From Diaminobutyricibacter sp. McL0608 (GTDB lineage: Bacteria; Actinomycetota; Actinomycetes; Actinomycetales; Microbacteriaceae), in assembly GCF_039613825.1 (NCBI RefSeq), contig NZ_CP154826.1:2232001-2296000 (forward strand): 64,000 nt of DNA. The letters are read 5' to 3'. The notes under the pieces are model-generated. The model searched no databases. It was not told the origin of the DNA and saw only the letters and a program-made list of their open reading frames with translations. The translations under genes and the position numbers were made by a program. Shown in pieces: positions 43,124 through 52,356 of the stretch (position 1 is the first letter of the stretch; every line of letters begins with the position of its first letter).

Positions 43124-43855
43124 CTAAAGGCCGCCGGCGACCCGGATGACTGTTCCGGTGGCGAACTCCGAGTCATCGGAGAGCAGCCATGCGACGGCGC
43201 CGGCGATCTCATCGGGCCGGCCGGCCCGCTGCATCGGGGCGGTCAGGGCCACCTTCGCCGGCCGATCGGGGTCCTGGTGGAAGTCGGTCCAGATCGTCCC
43301 GGGAGCGACGCCGTTCACCCGGATGCCGAGCGGCGCGACCTCCTTCGCCAGACCCACGGTCAGCGCGTCGACGCCCGCCTTGGCCGCGGCGTACTGCACG
43401 TACATGCCCGGGCTGCCGAGCGTCGCCGCTGCCGACGAGATGTTCACGATCGCGCCTCCACCGGTCGCCGCCATCGACCGGATCGCGTGCTTCGAGCAGA
43501 TGAGCGTGCCGGTCAGGTTGAGTTCGATGTCGCGCCGCACCTTGGCGATGTCGGCATCGGCGAGTTGCCCGACCCACTCGGCGGCACCGGCGTTGTTGAC
43601 CAGACCGGTCACTGTACCGAAGTCCGCTGCGCGGGCGAACAACTCGATCACGGAGTCTTCGTCGGTGGTGTCCACGCGGACGGCGAGCGCACGTCTGCCC
43701 GCTCGCAGGACATCCTCGACCACCGCATCCGCCGCCTCGCCATTCGCGTGGAAGCAGACGACCACGTCATGCTCTTCGCGCGCCAGGCGCCTCGCGATGG
43801 CTGCGCCGATCCCACGACTCGACCCGGTCACGATCGTCAATGGATTCTCCTGCAC
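43124..43855 (-). CDS. SDR family oxidoreductase
   Basis: 243 residues from a GTG at 43855. It has the classical short-chain dehydrogenase features: TGSSRGIG cofactor loop, the NNAG motif (LVNNAGAAEW), the catalytic Ser (NISSAAA) and the YAAAK tetrad (Y-x-x-x-K), followed by PLGIRVNGVAPGTIWTDF. An acidic residue after the second strand is replaced by H-A-N, favouring NADP. The substrate is unknown. It is convergent neither way: upstream lies a TTG-started membrane protein on the opposite strand. Confidence 0.88.
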   Translation of the reverse strand: MQENPLTIVTGSSRGIGAAIARRLAREEHDVVVCFHANGEAADAVVEDVLRAGRRALAVRVDTTDEDSVIELFARAADFGTVTGLVNNAGAAEWVGQLADADIAKVRRDIELNLTGTLICSKHAIRSMAATGGGAIVNISSAAATLGSPGMYVQYAAAKAGVDALTVGLAKEVAPLGIRVNGVAPGTIWTDFHQDPDRPAKVALTAPMQRAGRPDEIAGAVAWLLSDDSEFATGTVIRVAGGL

Positions 43856-43970
43856 GGTTCCCCCTCATCCCTCGATCGGCTGCCAGACCGATCCTACGGA
43901 TCACGTCGACATACCGGGACTCTTTCGCCGCCCGGCCTCACGGGTCTAGCGTTACCGCAGGGAGGGCGCC

Positions 43971-44459
43971 TTGCTGCATACAAGCCTCATATTCCTGCAC
44001 GCCACATTCGCGGTCGCCGGGTTCGTGCTCGGCGCCCTGCTGATGGCCAGGCTGCCCGAGACATCCCGCTCCCCGCGGTTCGTGGCCTATGACGCACTCA
44101 TGGACGCCGCGATGGTGTGCCTGATCGCCGTGGTGGCGCTCGATTGGTCGACCCTCACCGTCACGAAGCGCATCGCATTCGGCATCCTGTCGCTGCTGGC
44201 TGTCTACCTGATCATCCGGGTGGAACAGGCGCGGCGCTCCCTGGTGAGGCAGCGTCCAGGATGGCGCAAGGCCTTCCTGGGTCACGTCGGCTTCGTCATG
44301 ATCTCACTGTTCGACGGCTTCTGCATCGTGGCGGCGATCGACCTGAAGTTGCCGCCCGTCGTCATCGTCGTCGTCGCGGTGCTGGGCGTGGCGGTGGGCA
44401 TCTGGGTGATCCGGCTGCTGGTGCGCCGGGAACTCAGCCGAGAGGCGGCGACCGCGTGA
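43971..44459 (+). CDS. Four-helix membrane protein
   Basis: 162 residues starting at a TTG with GGGAGG 5 nt upstream; TAGCGT at 43947 is a likely -10. Four hydrophobic segments are seen (about residues 3-27, 40-60, 66-84, 103-150 as two helices) joined by a basic loop (RVEQARRSLVRQRPGWRKAF). Some resemblance to cytochrome-b561-like or DUF2306-type small membrane proteins exists, but no haem His pair is convincing. Function unknown. It precedes the ABC transporter by 108 nt on the same strand. Confidence 0.7.
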   Translation: MLHTSLIFLHATFAVAGFVLGALLMARLPETSRSPRFVAYDALMDAAMVCLIAVVALDWSTLTVTKRIAFGILSLLAVYLIIRVEQARRSLVRQRPGWRKAFLGHVGFVMISLFDGFCIVAAIDLKLPPVVIVVVAVLGVAVGIWVIRLLVRRELSREAATA

Positions 44460-44567
44460 GTTCCGGGCAGACCGCCTTGTCGGCGCGCCGTACCTTGACG
44501 GCACCCGGGGCGCGTGCTTCTACTACTTTCATTCCGACCACCGAAATCGTCCCCCCAAAAGAGTGAA

Positions 44568-45704
44568 ATGACCGAATTCCGCACTGCAGAGCCCGGATTA
44601 CCTTCGGAATCAGCAGGTGCTACGACCGGCGAGCTGACCCGAACCAGCCCGACGGACACCGCGGGTGGAGCCCAGGACTCCCGCACGGCACAGATCTCCC
44701 TGCGCACCCTCCGCAAGACCTTCGGTGCCGTCACCGCCGTCGACGATGTCGACCTCGACGTCTATGACGGCGAATTCTTCGCCATGCTCGGGCCCTCCGG
44801 CTCCGGCAAGACGACCGTGCTGCGGATGATCGCCGGTTTCGAGACACCGACCTCGGGCTCGGTGTTCCTCGGCGGCACCGACGCGACAGCACTCCCGTCC
44901 TACCGTCGCGACGTGAACACGGTCTTCCAGGACTACGCGCTCTTCCCCCACATGACCGTCGCCAAGAACATCGAGTACGGCCTCCTCGTCGACAAGGTCG
45001 CGAAAGCAGAACGCACCCGGCGCGTCGGTGAAGCACTCGAGATGGTGCGCCTCAGTGGGTTCGGGGACCGCAAGCCCAACCAGCTCTCCGGCGGCCAGAG
45101 GCAGCGCGTCGCACTGGCGCGCGCACTCGTGAAACGCCCGAAGGTCCTGCTGCTCGACGAGCCGTTGGGCGCCCTCGACCTCAAGCTGCGCGAACAGATG
45201 CAGCTCGAACTCAAAGCGATCCAGCGCGACATCGGGATCACCTTCGTGTTCGTCACCCACGACCAGGATGAAGCACTCACCCTCTGCGACCGGCTCGCCG
45301 TGTTCAACAACGGGCGCATCGAACAGCTGGGCGATGCGCGCGACGTGTACGAGCATCCCACCACCGCGTTCGTCGCAGGGTTCGTCGGCTCCTCCAATTT
45401 CATCAACTCGGCTGCTGCGCAGTCGGTCTTCGGACTGACCGGCTCGTTCGCCGTGCGCCCGGAGACGGTCGCGATCAGCTACCGCGGCGAGCCCGTGCCG
45501 ACGGGTGCGATCCGGGCCGACGGCGTCGTGCGCGACGTCGTCTACGCCGGCTCGGTCACCCGCATCGTCACCGACGGGCCGGCAGGTCTCGCCCTGAGCG
45601 CAACCGTGCTGAATGCGAGCGGCGGCCTCGACCCTCGCATCCAGCGCGGAAGCGAGGTCACCGTCTCCTGGCCGGAAGCGGCCCTCCGCCGGATCTCTGA
45701 CTGA
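44568..45704 (+). CDS. ABC transporter ATPase (PotA-like)
   Basis: 378 residues from the ATG at 44568. After a 45-residue low-complexity start the ATPase domain has Walker [11 protein letters not shown]-loop [11 protein letters not shown], the signature LSGGQRQR, Walker B VLLLDEP and the H-switch [12 protein letters not shown]-terminal TOBE domain covers the last 80 residues ([24 protein letters not shown]). This is the spermidine/putrescine (PotA) subclass that energises the importer with the two permeases downstream. It is first in the order ATPase, binding protein, permease, permease, with gaps of 80, overlap and 1 nt. Confidence 0.92.
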   Translation: MTEFRTAEPGLPSESAGATTGELTRTSPTDTAGGAQDSRTAQISLRTLRKTFGAVTAVDDVDLDVYDGEFFAMLGPSGSGKTTVLRMIAGFETPTSGSVFLGGTDATALPSYRRDVNTVFQDYALFPHMTVAKNIEYGLLVDKVAKAERTRRVGEALEMVRLSGFGDRKPNQLSGGQRQRVALARALVKRPKVLLLDEPLGALDLKLREQMQLELKAIQRDIGITFVFVTHDQDEALTLCDRLAVFNNGRIEQLGDARDVYEHPTTAFVAGFVGSSNFINSAAAQSVFGLTGSFAVRPETVAISYRGEPVPTGAIRADGVVRDVVYAGSVTRIVTDGPAGLALSATVLNASGGLDPRIQRGSEVTVSWPEAALRRISD

Positions 45705-45784
45705 CCGACCGCCCGAGCACCGCAGCACCGCCCGAACCCCCACCGCACATCCCAACACCCCACAGCAGATAAGAGAGGCACATC

Positions 45785-46987
45785 ATGAAAACGATGTTTC
45801 GCACCGCGAGCGCCGGAGCGGCAGTACTGCTCGCCGCGACGGTGCTCCTGTCCGGCTGCAGCGCCGGCACGTCGACGACGACGGGCACCCGCGCGCAGCC
45901 GCCGAAAGAGAAGATGCAGGCCTCCGTCGGCACCGGCGAAGGCCAGCTCAACCTGATCGCCTGGGCCGGCTACGCCGAAGACGGCTCCAACGACAAGACC
46001 GTGGACTGGGTGCACCCGTTCGAAGCCCAGACCGGCTGCCAGGTGCACACCACCTACGGTGCCACCTCGGATGACATGGTCCAGCTCATGCGCACCGGTC
46101 AGTACGACGGCGTGTCCGCATCCGGTGACGCAACGCTGCGTCTGATCTACGCGGGCGACGTCGTCCCGGTCAACACCAAGCTCGTGCCCAACTACGACAC
46201 GATCTCGCCCTTCCTGAAGGACGGCAACTGGAACTCGGTCAACGGTCAGATGTACGGCATCCCGCACGGCTGGGGTGCCAACCTGCTCATGTTCACGCCG
46301 TCGACCGTGACGCCGCCCCCCACCTCCTGGTCGGCCGTCTTCGGCGACTCGAGCAAGTACAAGGGCAAGGTCACGGCCTACGACTCCCCCATCTACATCG
46401 CGGATGCGGCCCTCTATCTGAAGGCCACGAAGCCGTCCCTGGGGATCACCGACCCGTACTCGCTCACGACCAAGCAGCTCGCCGCCGCCGTCGCAGTGCT
46501 CAAGAACCAGAACCAGAACATCGGCGAATACTGGTCCGACTACACCAAGGAGGTCCAGGCCTTCGAATCCGGGACGTCCGTCGTCGGCACCACCTGGCAG
46601 GTCATCGCGAACCTGATCAACTCCGACGCGAAGGTCAAGGTCGAGACGGTCATTCCCAAGGAAGGCGCGACCGGCTGGTCGGACACCTGGATGGTCTCCA
46701 CGAAGGCGAAGCACCCGAACTGCATGTACGAGTGGATGAACTGGATCACCTCGCCGAAGGTCAACGCCCAGGTCGCCGAATGGTTCGGTGAAGCGCCCGC
46801 ACAGACGCTCGCCTGCAAGGAGACCACCGACCCGAACTTCTGCGCCACGTACCACGCCACCGACGCGGACTACGCGAAGAAGATCGCATACTGGACGACC
46901 CCGACGAAGGACTGCGTCGACGGCAAAGGCACCGACTGCACCTCGTACACCGATTGGGTGAACGCGTGGCAGCAGATCCGGGGCTAG
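45785..46987 (+). CDS. ABC transporter substrate-binding lipoprotein (PotD-like)
   Basis: 400 residues with GAGAGG 6 nt before the ATG. The signal peptide ends in a lipobox LLSGC (about residue 25), so the protein is lipid-anchored on the outer face of the membrane. The mature domain is a type 2 periplasmic-binding fold with NLIAWAGYAEDGSND and PHGWGANLLMFTP, like polyamine-binding PotD. Four extra Cys residues near the C terminus (ACKETTD, FCATY, DCVDG, DCTSY) suggest two disulfides, unusual for the family. The ligand is likely a polyamine or another cationic amine. Confidence 0.9.
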   Translation: MKTMFRTASAGAAVLLAATVLLSGCSAGTSTTTGTRAQPPKEKMQASVGTGEGQLNLIAWAGYAEDGSNDKTVDWVHPFEAQTGCQVHTTYGATSDDMVQLMRTGQYDGVSASGDATLRLIYAGDVVPVNTKLVPNYDTISPFLKDGNWNSVNGQMYGIPHGWGANLLMFTPSTVTPPPTSWSAVFGDSSKYKGKVTAYDSPIYIADAALYLKATKPSLGITDPYSLTTKQLAAAVAVLKNQNQNIGEYWSDYTKEVQAFESGTSVVGTTWQVIANLINSDAKVKVETVIPKEGATGWSDTWMVSTKAKHPNCMYEWMNWITSPKVNAQVAEWFGEAPAQTLACKETTDPNFCATYHATDADYAKKIAYWTTPTKDCVDGKGTDCTSYTDWVNAWQQIRG

Positions 46988-47838
46988 CCGCACGGCGGCC
47001 CAGCTACCTCTCCACGAGGCCCAGGGCACGGCTGGCGCTGCTTCTCAGCGTCCCGCTGCTCTGGCTCGTGGTGATGTACCTGGGTTCGATCGCCGTCATG
47101 CTCGTGTCGGCGTTCTGGACGGTCGACGACTTCACCGGCGCCGTCGTCCACACCTTCACGCTCGACAACATCACGCGGCTCTTCACGGATCCGCTGTTCG
47201 GTGAGGTCGCGCTTCGCACCATCCTGGTGGCCGTCACGGTGACGGTCATCGACGTGGTGATCGCCGTGCCGATGGCGCTCTTCATGAGCAAAGTCGCCTC
47301 TCCGCGGGGTCGCATCGCCCTCGTCGTCGCAGTGACGACCCCGCTGTGGGCGAGCTACCTGGTGAAGGCGTACGCGTGGCGCATCATCCTCGCGCCGAAC
47401 GGTCCGCTCGCGGCCGTGACGGGAGGGCACACTCCCGGCTACGGACTGACCGCGACGATCATCACGCTCGCCTACCTCTGGCTGCCCTACATGATCATCC
47501 CGGTCTACGCAGGATTCGACCGAGTGTCCGATTCGCTGGTCGAGGCGAGCTTCGACCTGGGTGCGAGCACGTGGCGGACGATCCGTTCGGTGGCGCTGCC
47601 GCTGGTCTTCCCGGCGATCGCGGCTGGTTCGATCTTCACGTTCTCGCTGACCCTCGGCGACTACATCGCGGTCGGGATCGTCGGCGGCAAGACCCAGCTG
47701 CTGGCCAACCTGATCTACGGCCAGCTGGTCACCGCCAACAACCAGCCGTTCGCGGCCGCCCTCTCGCTGATCCCGCTGGTCGCGATCGTGCTCTACCTCT
47801 TCGCGATGCGCCGCACCGGCGCCCTGGAGAACGTCTGA
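46966..47838 (+). CDS. ABC transporter permease (PotB-like)
   Basis: 290 residues from a GTG at 46966 overlapping the binding-protein gene by 22 nt; a TTG at 46954 is an alternative. Six hydrophobic segments occur, with the EAA-type coupling loop EASFDLGASTWRTIRSVALPLVFPAI towards the C terminus, which docks on the PotA-like ATPase. The PotB-like order in the operon fits. It is membrane-embedded and forms the pore with the next gene product. It ends 1 nt into the start of that gene. Confidence 0.9.
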   Translation: MAADPGLAARRPSYLSTRPRARLALLLSVPLLWLVVMYLGSIAVMLVSAFWTVDDFTGAVVHTFTLDNITRLFTDPLFGEVALRTILVAVTVTVIDVVIAVPMALFMSKVASPRGRIALVVAVTTPLWASYLVKAYAWRIILAPNGPLAAVTGGHTPGYGLTATIITLAYLWLPYMIIPVYAGFDRVSDSLVEASFDLGASTWRTIRSVALPLVFPAIAAGSIFTFSLTLGDYIAVGIVGGKTQLLANLIYGQLVTANNQPFAAALSLIPLVAIVLYLFAMRRTGALENV

Positions 47839-48650
47839 TGAAGCTGCCTCTCTCGCTGCGCGTCATCCTCACCATCTGCATGGTGATCGGACTCGCGCTC
47901 CTGTACATCCCGCTCGCGCTGATCGTGCTGAACTCGTTCAACAGTTCGCGGACGTTCGGCTTCCCGCCGACGTCGTTCACGCTCGAGTGGTGGCAGCGGG
48001 CGGCGGAGAGCAGCGGTGCCCTGAGCGCACTGGGCACGTCGGTGATCGCAGGACTCTGCGCGATGCTGATCGCCCTCCTGCTCGGAACGATGGCGGCCTT
48101 CGCGGTGCAGCGATTCGCCTTCTTCGGCAAGAGCACGATCAGCTTCCTCGTCGTGCTGCCGATCACGCTGCCCGGCATCGTCACGGGCATCGCGCTCAAT
48201 GCGACGTTCGTGCAGGTCCTCGGACCGTTCGGCGTGGCACTCGGGCTCGCGACCGTCATCATCGGTCACGCGACGTTCTGCATCGTCATCGTGTACAACA
48301 ACGTGCAGGCGCGGCTGCGACGCGTGGGGACCTCGCTCGAGGACGCGTCGGCGGACCTCGGCGCCTCCGGCTGGCAGACCTTCTGGCGGGTGACCTTCCC
48401 CGGAGTGCGCGGCGCGTTGATCGCGGGCGCCGTGCTGGCGTTCGCGCTGAGCTTCGACGAGATCGTCGTGACGACCTTCACGGCCGGGCCGGCCATCCAG
48501 ACCCTCCCGCTGTGGATCTTCAGCAACCTGTTCCGCCCGAACCAGGCGCCGGTCGTGAACGTCGTCGCGGCGGTCCTGGTCGTCGTCGCGGTCATCCCCG
48601 TCTGGCTGGCGCAGCGCTTTTCGGGCGACTCCGCGACCAGCCGCATCTGA
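47838..48650 (+). CDS. ABC transporter permease (PotC-like)
   Basis: 270 residues; the ATG overlaps the previous TGA by one base (TGATG), so translation is coupled. Six hydrophobic segments are present, with the EAA loop EDASADLGASGWQTFWRVTFPGVRGAL and the typical PotC end (ALSFDEIVVTTFTAGPAIQTLPLWIFSNL). It is the last gene of the importer operon, and a class 1 hairpin follows at 48671. The system lacks an ATPase duplicate or regulator nearby. Confidence 0.9.
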   Translation: MKLPLSLRVILTICMVIGLALLYIPLALIVLNSFNSSRTFGFPPTSFTLEWWQRAAESSGALSALGTSVIAGLCAMLIALLLGTMAAFAVQRFAFFGKSTISFLVVLPITLPGIVTGIALNATFVQVLGPFGVALGLATVIIGHATFCIVIVYNNVQARLRRVGTSLEDASADLGASGWQTFWRVTFPGVRGALIAGAVLAFALSFDEIVVTTFTAGPAIQTLPLWIFSNLFRPNQAPVVNVVAAVLVVVAVIPVWLAQRFSGDSATSRI

Positions 48651-48670
48651 CGCACGCGTTTCCGGCCCGC

Positions 48671-48725
48671 GAGCACAGGAGAAAGCGCCTTGTGAACGAG
48701 CCTCGACGTGCCTTTTCCTGTGCTC
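48671..48725. terminator. Hairpin terminator, class 1
   Basis: GAGCACAGGAGAAAGCGC (48671-48688) pairs with GTGCCTTTTCCTGTGCTC (48708-48725) with three mismatches around a 19-nt loop. It follows the ABC transporter operon and precedes a same-strand gene. Confidence 0.7.
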
Positions 48726-48769
48726 GGCGAACGTGGCGACGAAGGGTGCGCTAGGTCGAGGGGGTCGGG

Positions 48770-49069
48770 ATGCGACACAATGGGCACGTGTCCAAGAAGA
48801 TCGACTCCACGCTGAAAGACCTCCTCAAGGCGCTGAAGAAGCACGCCGAGGTCATGAGCGCTTCGCGCGTTCCCATCAAACAGGCGCAGAAGGCCAGCGC
48901 CCGCGTCCAGGCGGCGGCGAACGCGTACACCGAGGCCGTGCACACGCGCACCGGCCAGCCGAGTCCCTTCGTCGACCTCATCGAGCCCGGACTCGACGCC
49001 GCCACCCTGCGTTCGCTGAAGAGCGAGCGGGATGCGGTGCTCCGGCGACACAACATCCCGGTCACCTGA
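48770..49069 (+). CDS. Hypothetical basic helical protein
   Basis: 99 residues from the ATG at 48770 with GAGGGGG 5 nt upstream; a GTG at 48788 is an alternative. The sequence is Lys/Ala-rich and helical (STLKDLLKALKKHAEVM, QAQKASARVQAAANAYTEAV), perhaps a coiled coil, with no Cys. No family is recognised. It is followed after 20 nt by a dyad-controlled promoter for the PLDc_N gene, so it probably forms its own transcript. Confidence 0.6.
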   Translation: MRHNGHVSKKIDSTLKDLLKALKKHAEVMSASRVPIKQAQKASARVQAAANAYTEAVHTRTGQPSPFVDLIEPGLDAATLRSLKSERDAVLRRHNIPVT

Positions 49070-49089
49070 GTCCGGCTCGTTTCTGCGAC

Positions 49090-49137
49090 ATCACCCGATG
49101 CGGGTGATGCCCGGTCGGCCGTCACCCCGTTACGTTC
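49090..49137 (+). promoter_or_regulatory. Dyad operator and -10 of the PLDc_N/SHOCT gene
   Basis: CATCACCC-GATGC-GGGTGATG (49090-49110) is a perfect dyad. TTACGT begins after 20 nt and TACGTT after 21 nt, close to the exact 20-nt spacing seen at 26063, 30233 and 31166. Transcription leads to the GTG start at 49187. Confidence 0.7.
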
Positions 49138-49186
49138 AATCGACTGGCGTTCCCGTCGGGTCCGCATCGCATGAAAGGTCTACGCC

Positions 49187-49612
49187 GTGAACTTCTGGGA
49201 CTTCGTATCGTTCTTCTTCTGGACTTTCGTCTTCATCGCCTACCTGATGATCCTGTTCTCGATCATCGGGGACCTCATGCGCGACCACAAGCTCAACGGC
49301 TGGTGGAAGGCTGTCTGGGTCATCTTCCTGATCTTCCTGCCGTTCCTCACGGCCCTGGTCTACCTGATCGCGCGTGGGCGCGGCATGGCCCAGCGGCAGC
49401 AGGCGGCCATGCAGGCTGCGCAGGCCGACACCAATTCGTACATCCGCACTGTCGCGGGCAGTTCCTCGCCCGCTGATGACATCGCCAAGGCGAAGGCCCT
49501 GCTCGACTCCGGCGCGCTCACCCAGGCCGAGTTCGACAACCTGAAGGCGAACGCCCTGGCCAAATCGGGAGCACCCGCAGCACCCGCAGCACCCGCCGCG
49601 CCAACCGCCTAG
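49187..49612 (+). CDS. PLDc_N membrane domain plus SHOCT protein
   Basis: 141 residues from a GTG with GAAAGG 9 nt upstream. Two hydrophobic segments (about 5-29 and 41-62) with GWWKAVWVIFLIFLPFLTALVYLIARG make a phospholipase D-nuclease N-terminal (PLDc_N) module. Residues about 95-128 (DDIAKAKALLDSGALTQAEFDNLKANAL) are a SHOCT domain, an oligomerisation helix pair. The C terminus is an Ala/Pro repeat. Such proteins are predicted to scaffold membrane stress responses. It has the dyad operator shared with gadB and aquaporin. Confidence 0.88.
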   Translation: MNFWDFVSFFFWTFVFIAYLMILFSIIGDLMRDHKLNGWWKAVWVIFLIFLPFLTALVYLIARGRGMAQRQQAAMQAAQADTNSYIRTVAGSSSPADDIAKAKALLDSGALTQAEFDNLKANALAKSGAPAAPAAPAAPTA

Positions 49613-49626
49613 CACGCACGACGAGA

Positions 49627-49673
49627 ACAGGGTTCCTCCCGATAAGACGTTGTCTATTCGGGAAGAACCCTGT
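49627..49673. terminator. Bidirectional hairpin terminator, class 2
   Basis: ACAGGGTTCCTCCCG (49627-49641) and CGGGAAGAACCCTGT (49659-49673) pair with one mismatch; an inner ATAAGAC/GTCTAT stem extends it. It lies between the convergent PLDc_N and clpC-like genes and is a close relative of the hairpin at 37359. Confidence 0.75.
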
Positions 49674-49727
49674 TTTCGATGGGATGCGCGTCAGCGCGGG
49701 TGCGCGTCAGCGCGAGTGGGGATGCGC

Positions 49728-52286
49728 TTAGGCGGCTAGACGGAGGCCGGCGGGTTGCGCCGCGGCGACCGTGAGGGCGCCGTCGTGGGCATCGACGTGG
49801 ACCGTCCCGCCGTCGACCAGCTCGCCGCTGACGAGCAGGTCGGCGATCCGGTCGTCGAGCTCACGTTGGATGAGCCTCCGCAGCGGGCGGGCGCCGTACT
49901 CGGGCTCATAGCCGTTCTCGGCGATCCAGGTGACTGCGGCCTCGGTGACGTCGAGAACGACATCCCGCTGCTGGAGCCGTGCCCCCGTCGCCGCGAGCAG
50001 CAGCCGAACGATGTCGCGCAGCTGCGCGGTGTCCAGCTTGCGGAACAGCACGATCTCGTCGATCCGGTTCAGGAACTCGGGCCGCATCGCCTCACGGAGC
50101 TTGCCCATCACGCGGTCGCGCAGATCCTTCTCCGAAGCGTAGCCGCTGGCGTCACCGGATGCGCCGACTGGCACGAATCCGAGCGCACCGCTTCTCGACG
50201 CGAGGAACTCCGAACCGAGGTTCGAGGTCATGATCACGACCGTGTTGCGGAAGTCGACCGTGCGGCCCTGGCCGTCGGTGAGGCGTCCGTCGTCGAGCAC
50301 CTGCAGCAGCAGGTTGAACACGTCCGGGTGCGCCTTCTCGATCTCGTCGAAGAGCACGACCGAGTACGGGTTGCGCCGGACCCGCTCGGTGAGCTGGCCC
50401 GCCTCGTCGTAGCCGACATACCCGGGAGGGGCGCCGACCAGACGCGCGACCGTGTGCCGCTCGCCGAATTCGCTCATGTCGAATCGCACCATCGCCTTCT
50501 CGTCGCCGAACAGTGACGCAGCGAGCGCTTTCGCCAGCTCCGTCTTGCCGACGCCGGTCGGTCCGAGGAACAGGAAGCTGCCCACCGGACGGTGCTGGTC
50601 GCCCATCCCGGTCCGGTTGCGCCGGACGGCCTTCGAGACCGCGACGACGGCGTCGTCCTGGCCGATCACCCGTTCGTGCAGCTCCGTCTCGAGGCGCGCG
50701 AGGCGCTCACGGTCGGCTTCGCCGATGCGGCTGACCGGGATGCCGGTGGCGCGCGAGATCACCGCAGCGACCTCAGGCTCGCCGACGACAGCGTCCACCT
50801 GCGGCTTCGTGCTCACCGCGTCGAGCTCGGTCTGCACTCCTTCGATCTCGTCGCGCAGCCGCGACGCATCCTCGTAGTGCTCGGCCGCGACGGCGGAGTT
50901 CTTCTCCGCCTCCAGGTTCGCGAGGCGATCGAGGAGACCGGACGCGTCGACCCGCTTGCCGAGTGACAGGCGCAGTCGCGCGCCTGCCTGGTCGATCAGG
51001 TCGATGGCCTTGTCGGGCAGGAACCGGTCGGACACGTAACGGGCGGACAGCTCGACGGCCGAGCGGATGGCATCGTCGGTGTAGGTGACGCCGTGGTGCT
51101 CTTCGTAGACCTTGCGCAGGCCGGCGAGGATGAGCACGGCGTCTTCGATGCTGGGCTCGCCGACGGTGACCGGCTGGAACCGGCGCTCGAGGGCGGGATC
51201 CTTCTCAATGCGGCGGTACTCCTTGAGCGTGGTCGCACCGACGAGGTGCAGCTCGCCGCGGGCGAGGCGGGGCTTCAGGATGTTGCCCGCATCCATTCCG
51301 CCTCCGTCACCGGCACCGCCGGCGCCGACGACCGTGTGCAGTTCGTCGATGAAGACGATCAGCTCGTCGCGCCGGGCGCTGACCTCGTCCATGAGCTTGG
51401 TGAGCCGTTCCTCGAAGTCGCCGCGGTAACGGGTGCCTGCGAGCATGGCGGGCAGGTCGAGGGCGACGACCCGCTTGCCCTGGAGCTGCTCGGGCACGTC
51501 GCCGTCGACGACGGCCTGCGCCAGTCCTTCGACGATCGCGGTCTTGCCGACGCCGGCCTCGCCGACGAGCACCGGGTTGTTCTTGGTGCGCCGCGAGAGG
51601 ATCTCGACAGTCTGTTCGATCTCATCGAGGCGGCCGATGACCGGGTCGAGCCGGCCGTCGCGAGCGAGCGCCGTCAGGTCGGTGCCGAACTGGTCGAGCA
51701 TCGGGGTGTCGGAAACGGTGCCGGCCTCAGGTGCGGGCGAGCCGTCGGGTCCGACGCTCGTCGTCTGACGCATGGCAGAGGTGAGCGCTTCTGCGGTCAC
51801 ACCGGCAGACTGCAGGACCTGCCCGGCGGGCGAGTCCTGCACCAGCACGAGCGCGAAGAAGAGGTGCTCGGGGTCGATGTAGGTTGCACCGGATGCGCGG
51901 GCGACCTGGTAGGCGTGGAACAGTGCGCGCTGGGCCGAGGGCGTGATCGATGCGGAGTCCGCATCGACGATGCTCCCGCTCTGCGGGAGGCGCTGCTCGG
52001 CCGCAGCGGCGACGGCCGCGGGGTCGACGCCGATCCGGCGCATCGCGTCGGCGGCCGGCTCCTGCTCCACCATCACGCGGAGGATGTGCAGGGAGTCCAG
52101 CTCCTGGTGGCCGTGCTCGAGGGCGAAGCGGCCTGCCTCCGCCAGGATCTCCTGGGTGCGGCGGCTGAGGAAGCGGCTGATGTCGATCGAGCGCGCGGAA
52201 CGGGCGCGCTCACCCGCGAGGTAGCGCGCGAGGAACTCGTCGAACGAGTTGCCGCCGTCGCCTTCGGGAGTGAAGTTGTCGGGCAC
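49728..52286 (-). CDS. clpC: ClpC-type AAA+ unfoldase
   Basis: 852 residues from a GTG at 52286 with AGGAGA 6 nt upstream. The N-terminal Clp_N repeats (about 38-170) are followed by AAA-1 with Walker A GEAGVGKT (242-249) and IVFIDELH, a short middle region holding a UVR motif ([19 protein letters not shown]), and AAA-2 with [18 protein letters not shown] and the SNLG sensor. The tripeptide loop LGF (GALGFVP) that docks ClpP is present, and the long ClpB middle coiled coil is missing, so it is ClpC not ClpB. A HAIR box lies 22 bp upstream. An ordinary clpC gene probably exists elsewhere, this being a heat-shock paralogue. Confidence 0.88.
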   Translation of the reverse strand: MPDNFTPEGDGGNSFDEFLARYLAGERARSARSIDISRFLSRRTQEILAEAGRFALEHGHQELDSLHILRVMVEQEPAADAMRRIGVDPAAVAAAAEQRLPQSGSIVDADSASITPSAQRALFHAYQVARASGATYIDPEHLFFALVLVQDSPAGQVLQSAGVTAEALTSAMRQTTSVGPDGSPAPEAGTVSDTPMLDQFGTDLTALARDGRLDPVIGRLDEIEQTVEILSRRTKNNPVLVGEAGVGKTAIVEGLAQAVVDGDVPEQLQGKRVVALDLPAMLAGTRYRGDFEERLTKLMDEVSARRDELIVFIDELHTVVGAGGAGDGGGMDAGNILKPRLARGELHLVGATTLKEYRRIEKDPALERRFQPVTVGEPSIEDAVLILAGLRKVYEEHHGVTYTDDAIRSAVELSARYVSDRFLPDKAIDLIDQAGARLRLSLGKRVDASGLLDRLANLEAEKNSAVAAEHYEDASRLRDEIEGVQTELDAVSTKPQVDAVVGEPEVAAVISRATGIPVSRIGEADRERLARLETELHERVIGQDDAVVAVSKAVRRNRTGMGDQHRPVGSFLFLGPTGVGKTELAKALAASLFGDEKAMVRFDMSEFGERHTVARLVGAPPGYVGYDEAGQLTERVRRNPYSVVLFDEIEKAHPDVFNLLLQVLDDGRLTDGQGRTVDFRNTVVIMTSNLGSEFLASRSGALGFVPVGASGDASGYASEKDLRDRVMGKLREAMRPEFLNRIDEIVLFRKLDTAQLRDIVRLLLAATGARLQQRDVVLDVTEAAVTWIAENGYEPEYGARPLRRLIQRELDDRIADLLVSGELVDGGTVHVDAHDGALTVAAAQPAGLRLAA

Positions 52287-52307
52287 GAGATCTCCTGTTT
52301 CTTGAAA

Positions 52308-52328
52308 GTTGAGTCGTGTACGCTCAAG
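52308..52328. promoter_or_regulatory. HAIR (HspR) operator
   Basis: GTTGAGT-CGTGTAC-GCTCAAG matches the HspR-binding consensus CTTGAGT-N7-ACTCAAG at 12 of 14 arm positions, with the correct 7-nt centre. It lies just before the clpC-type gene (start 52286). Confidence 0.75.
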
Positions 52329-52356
52329 TTCAACAACAGAGACCTCCGGTTATTCC

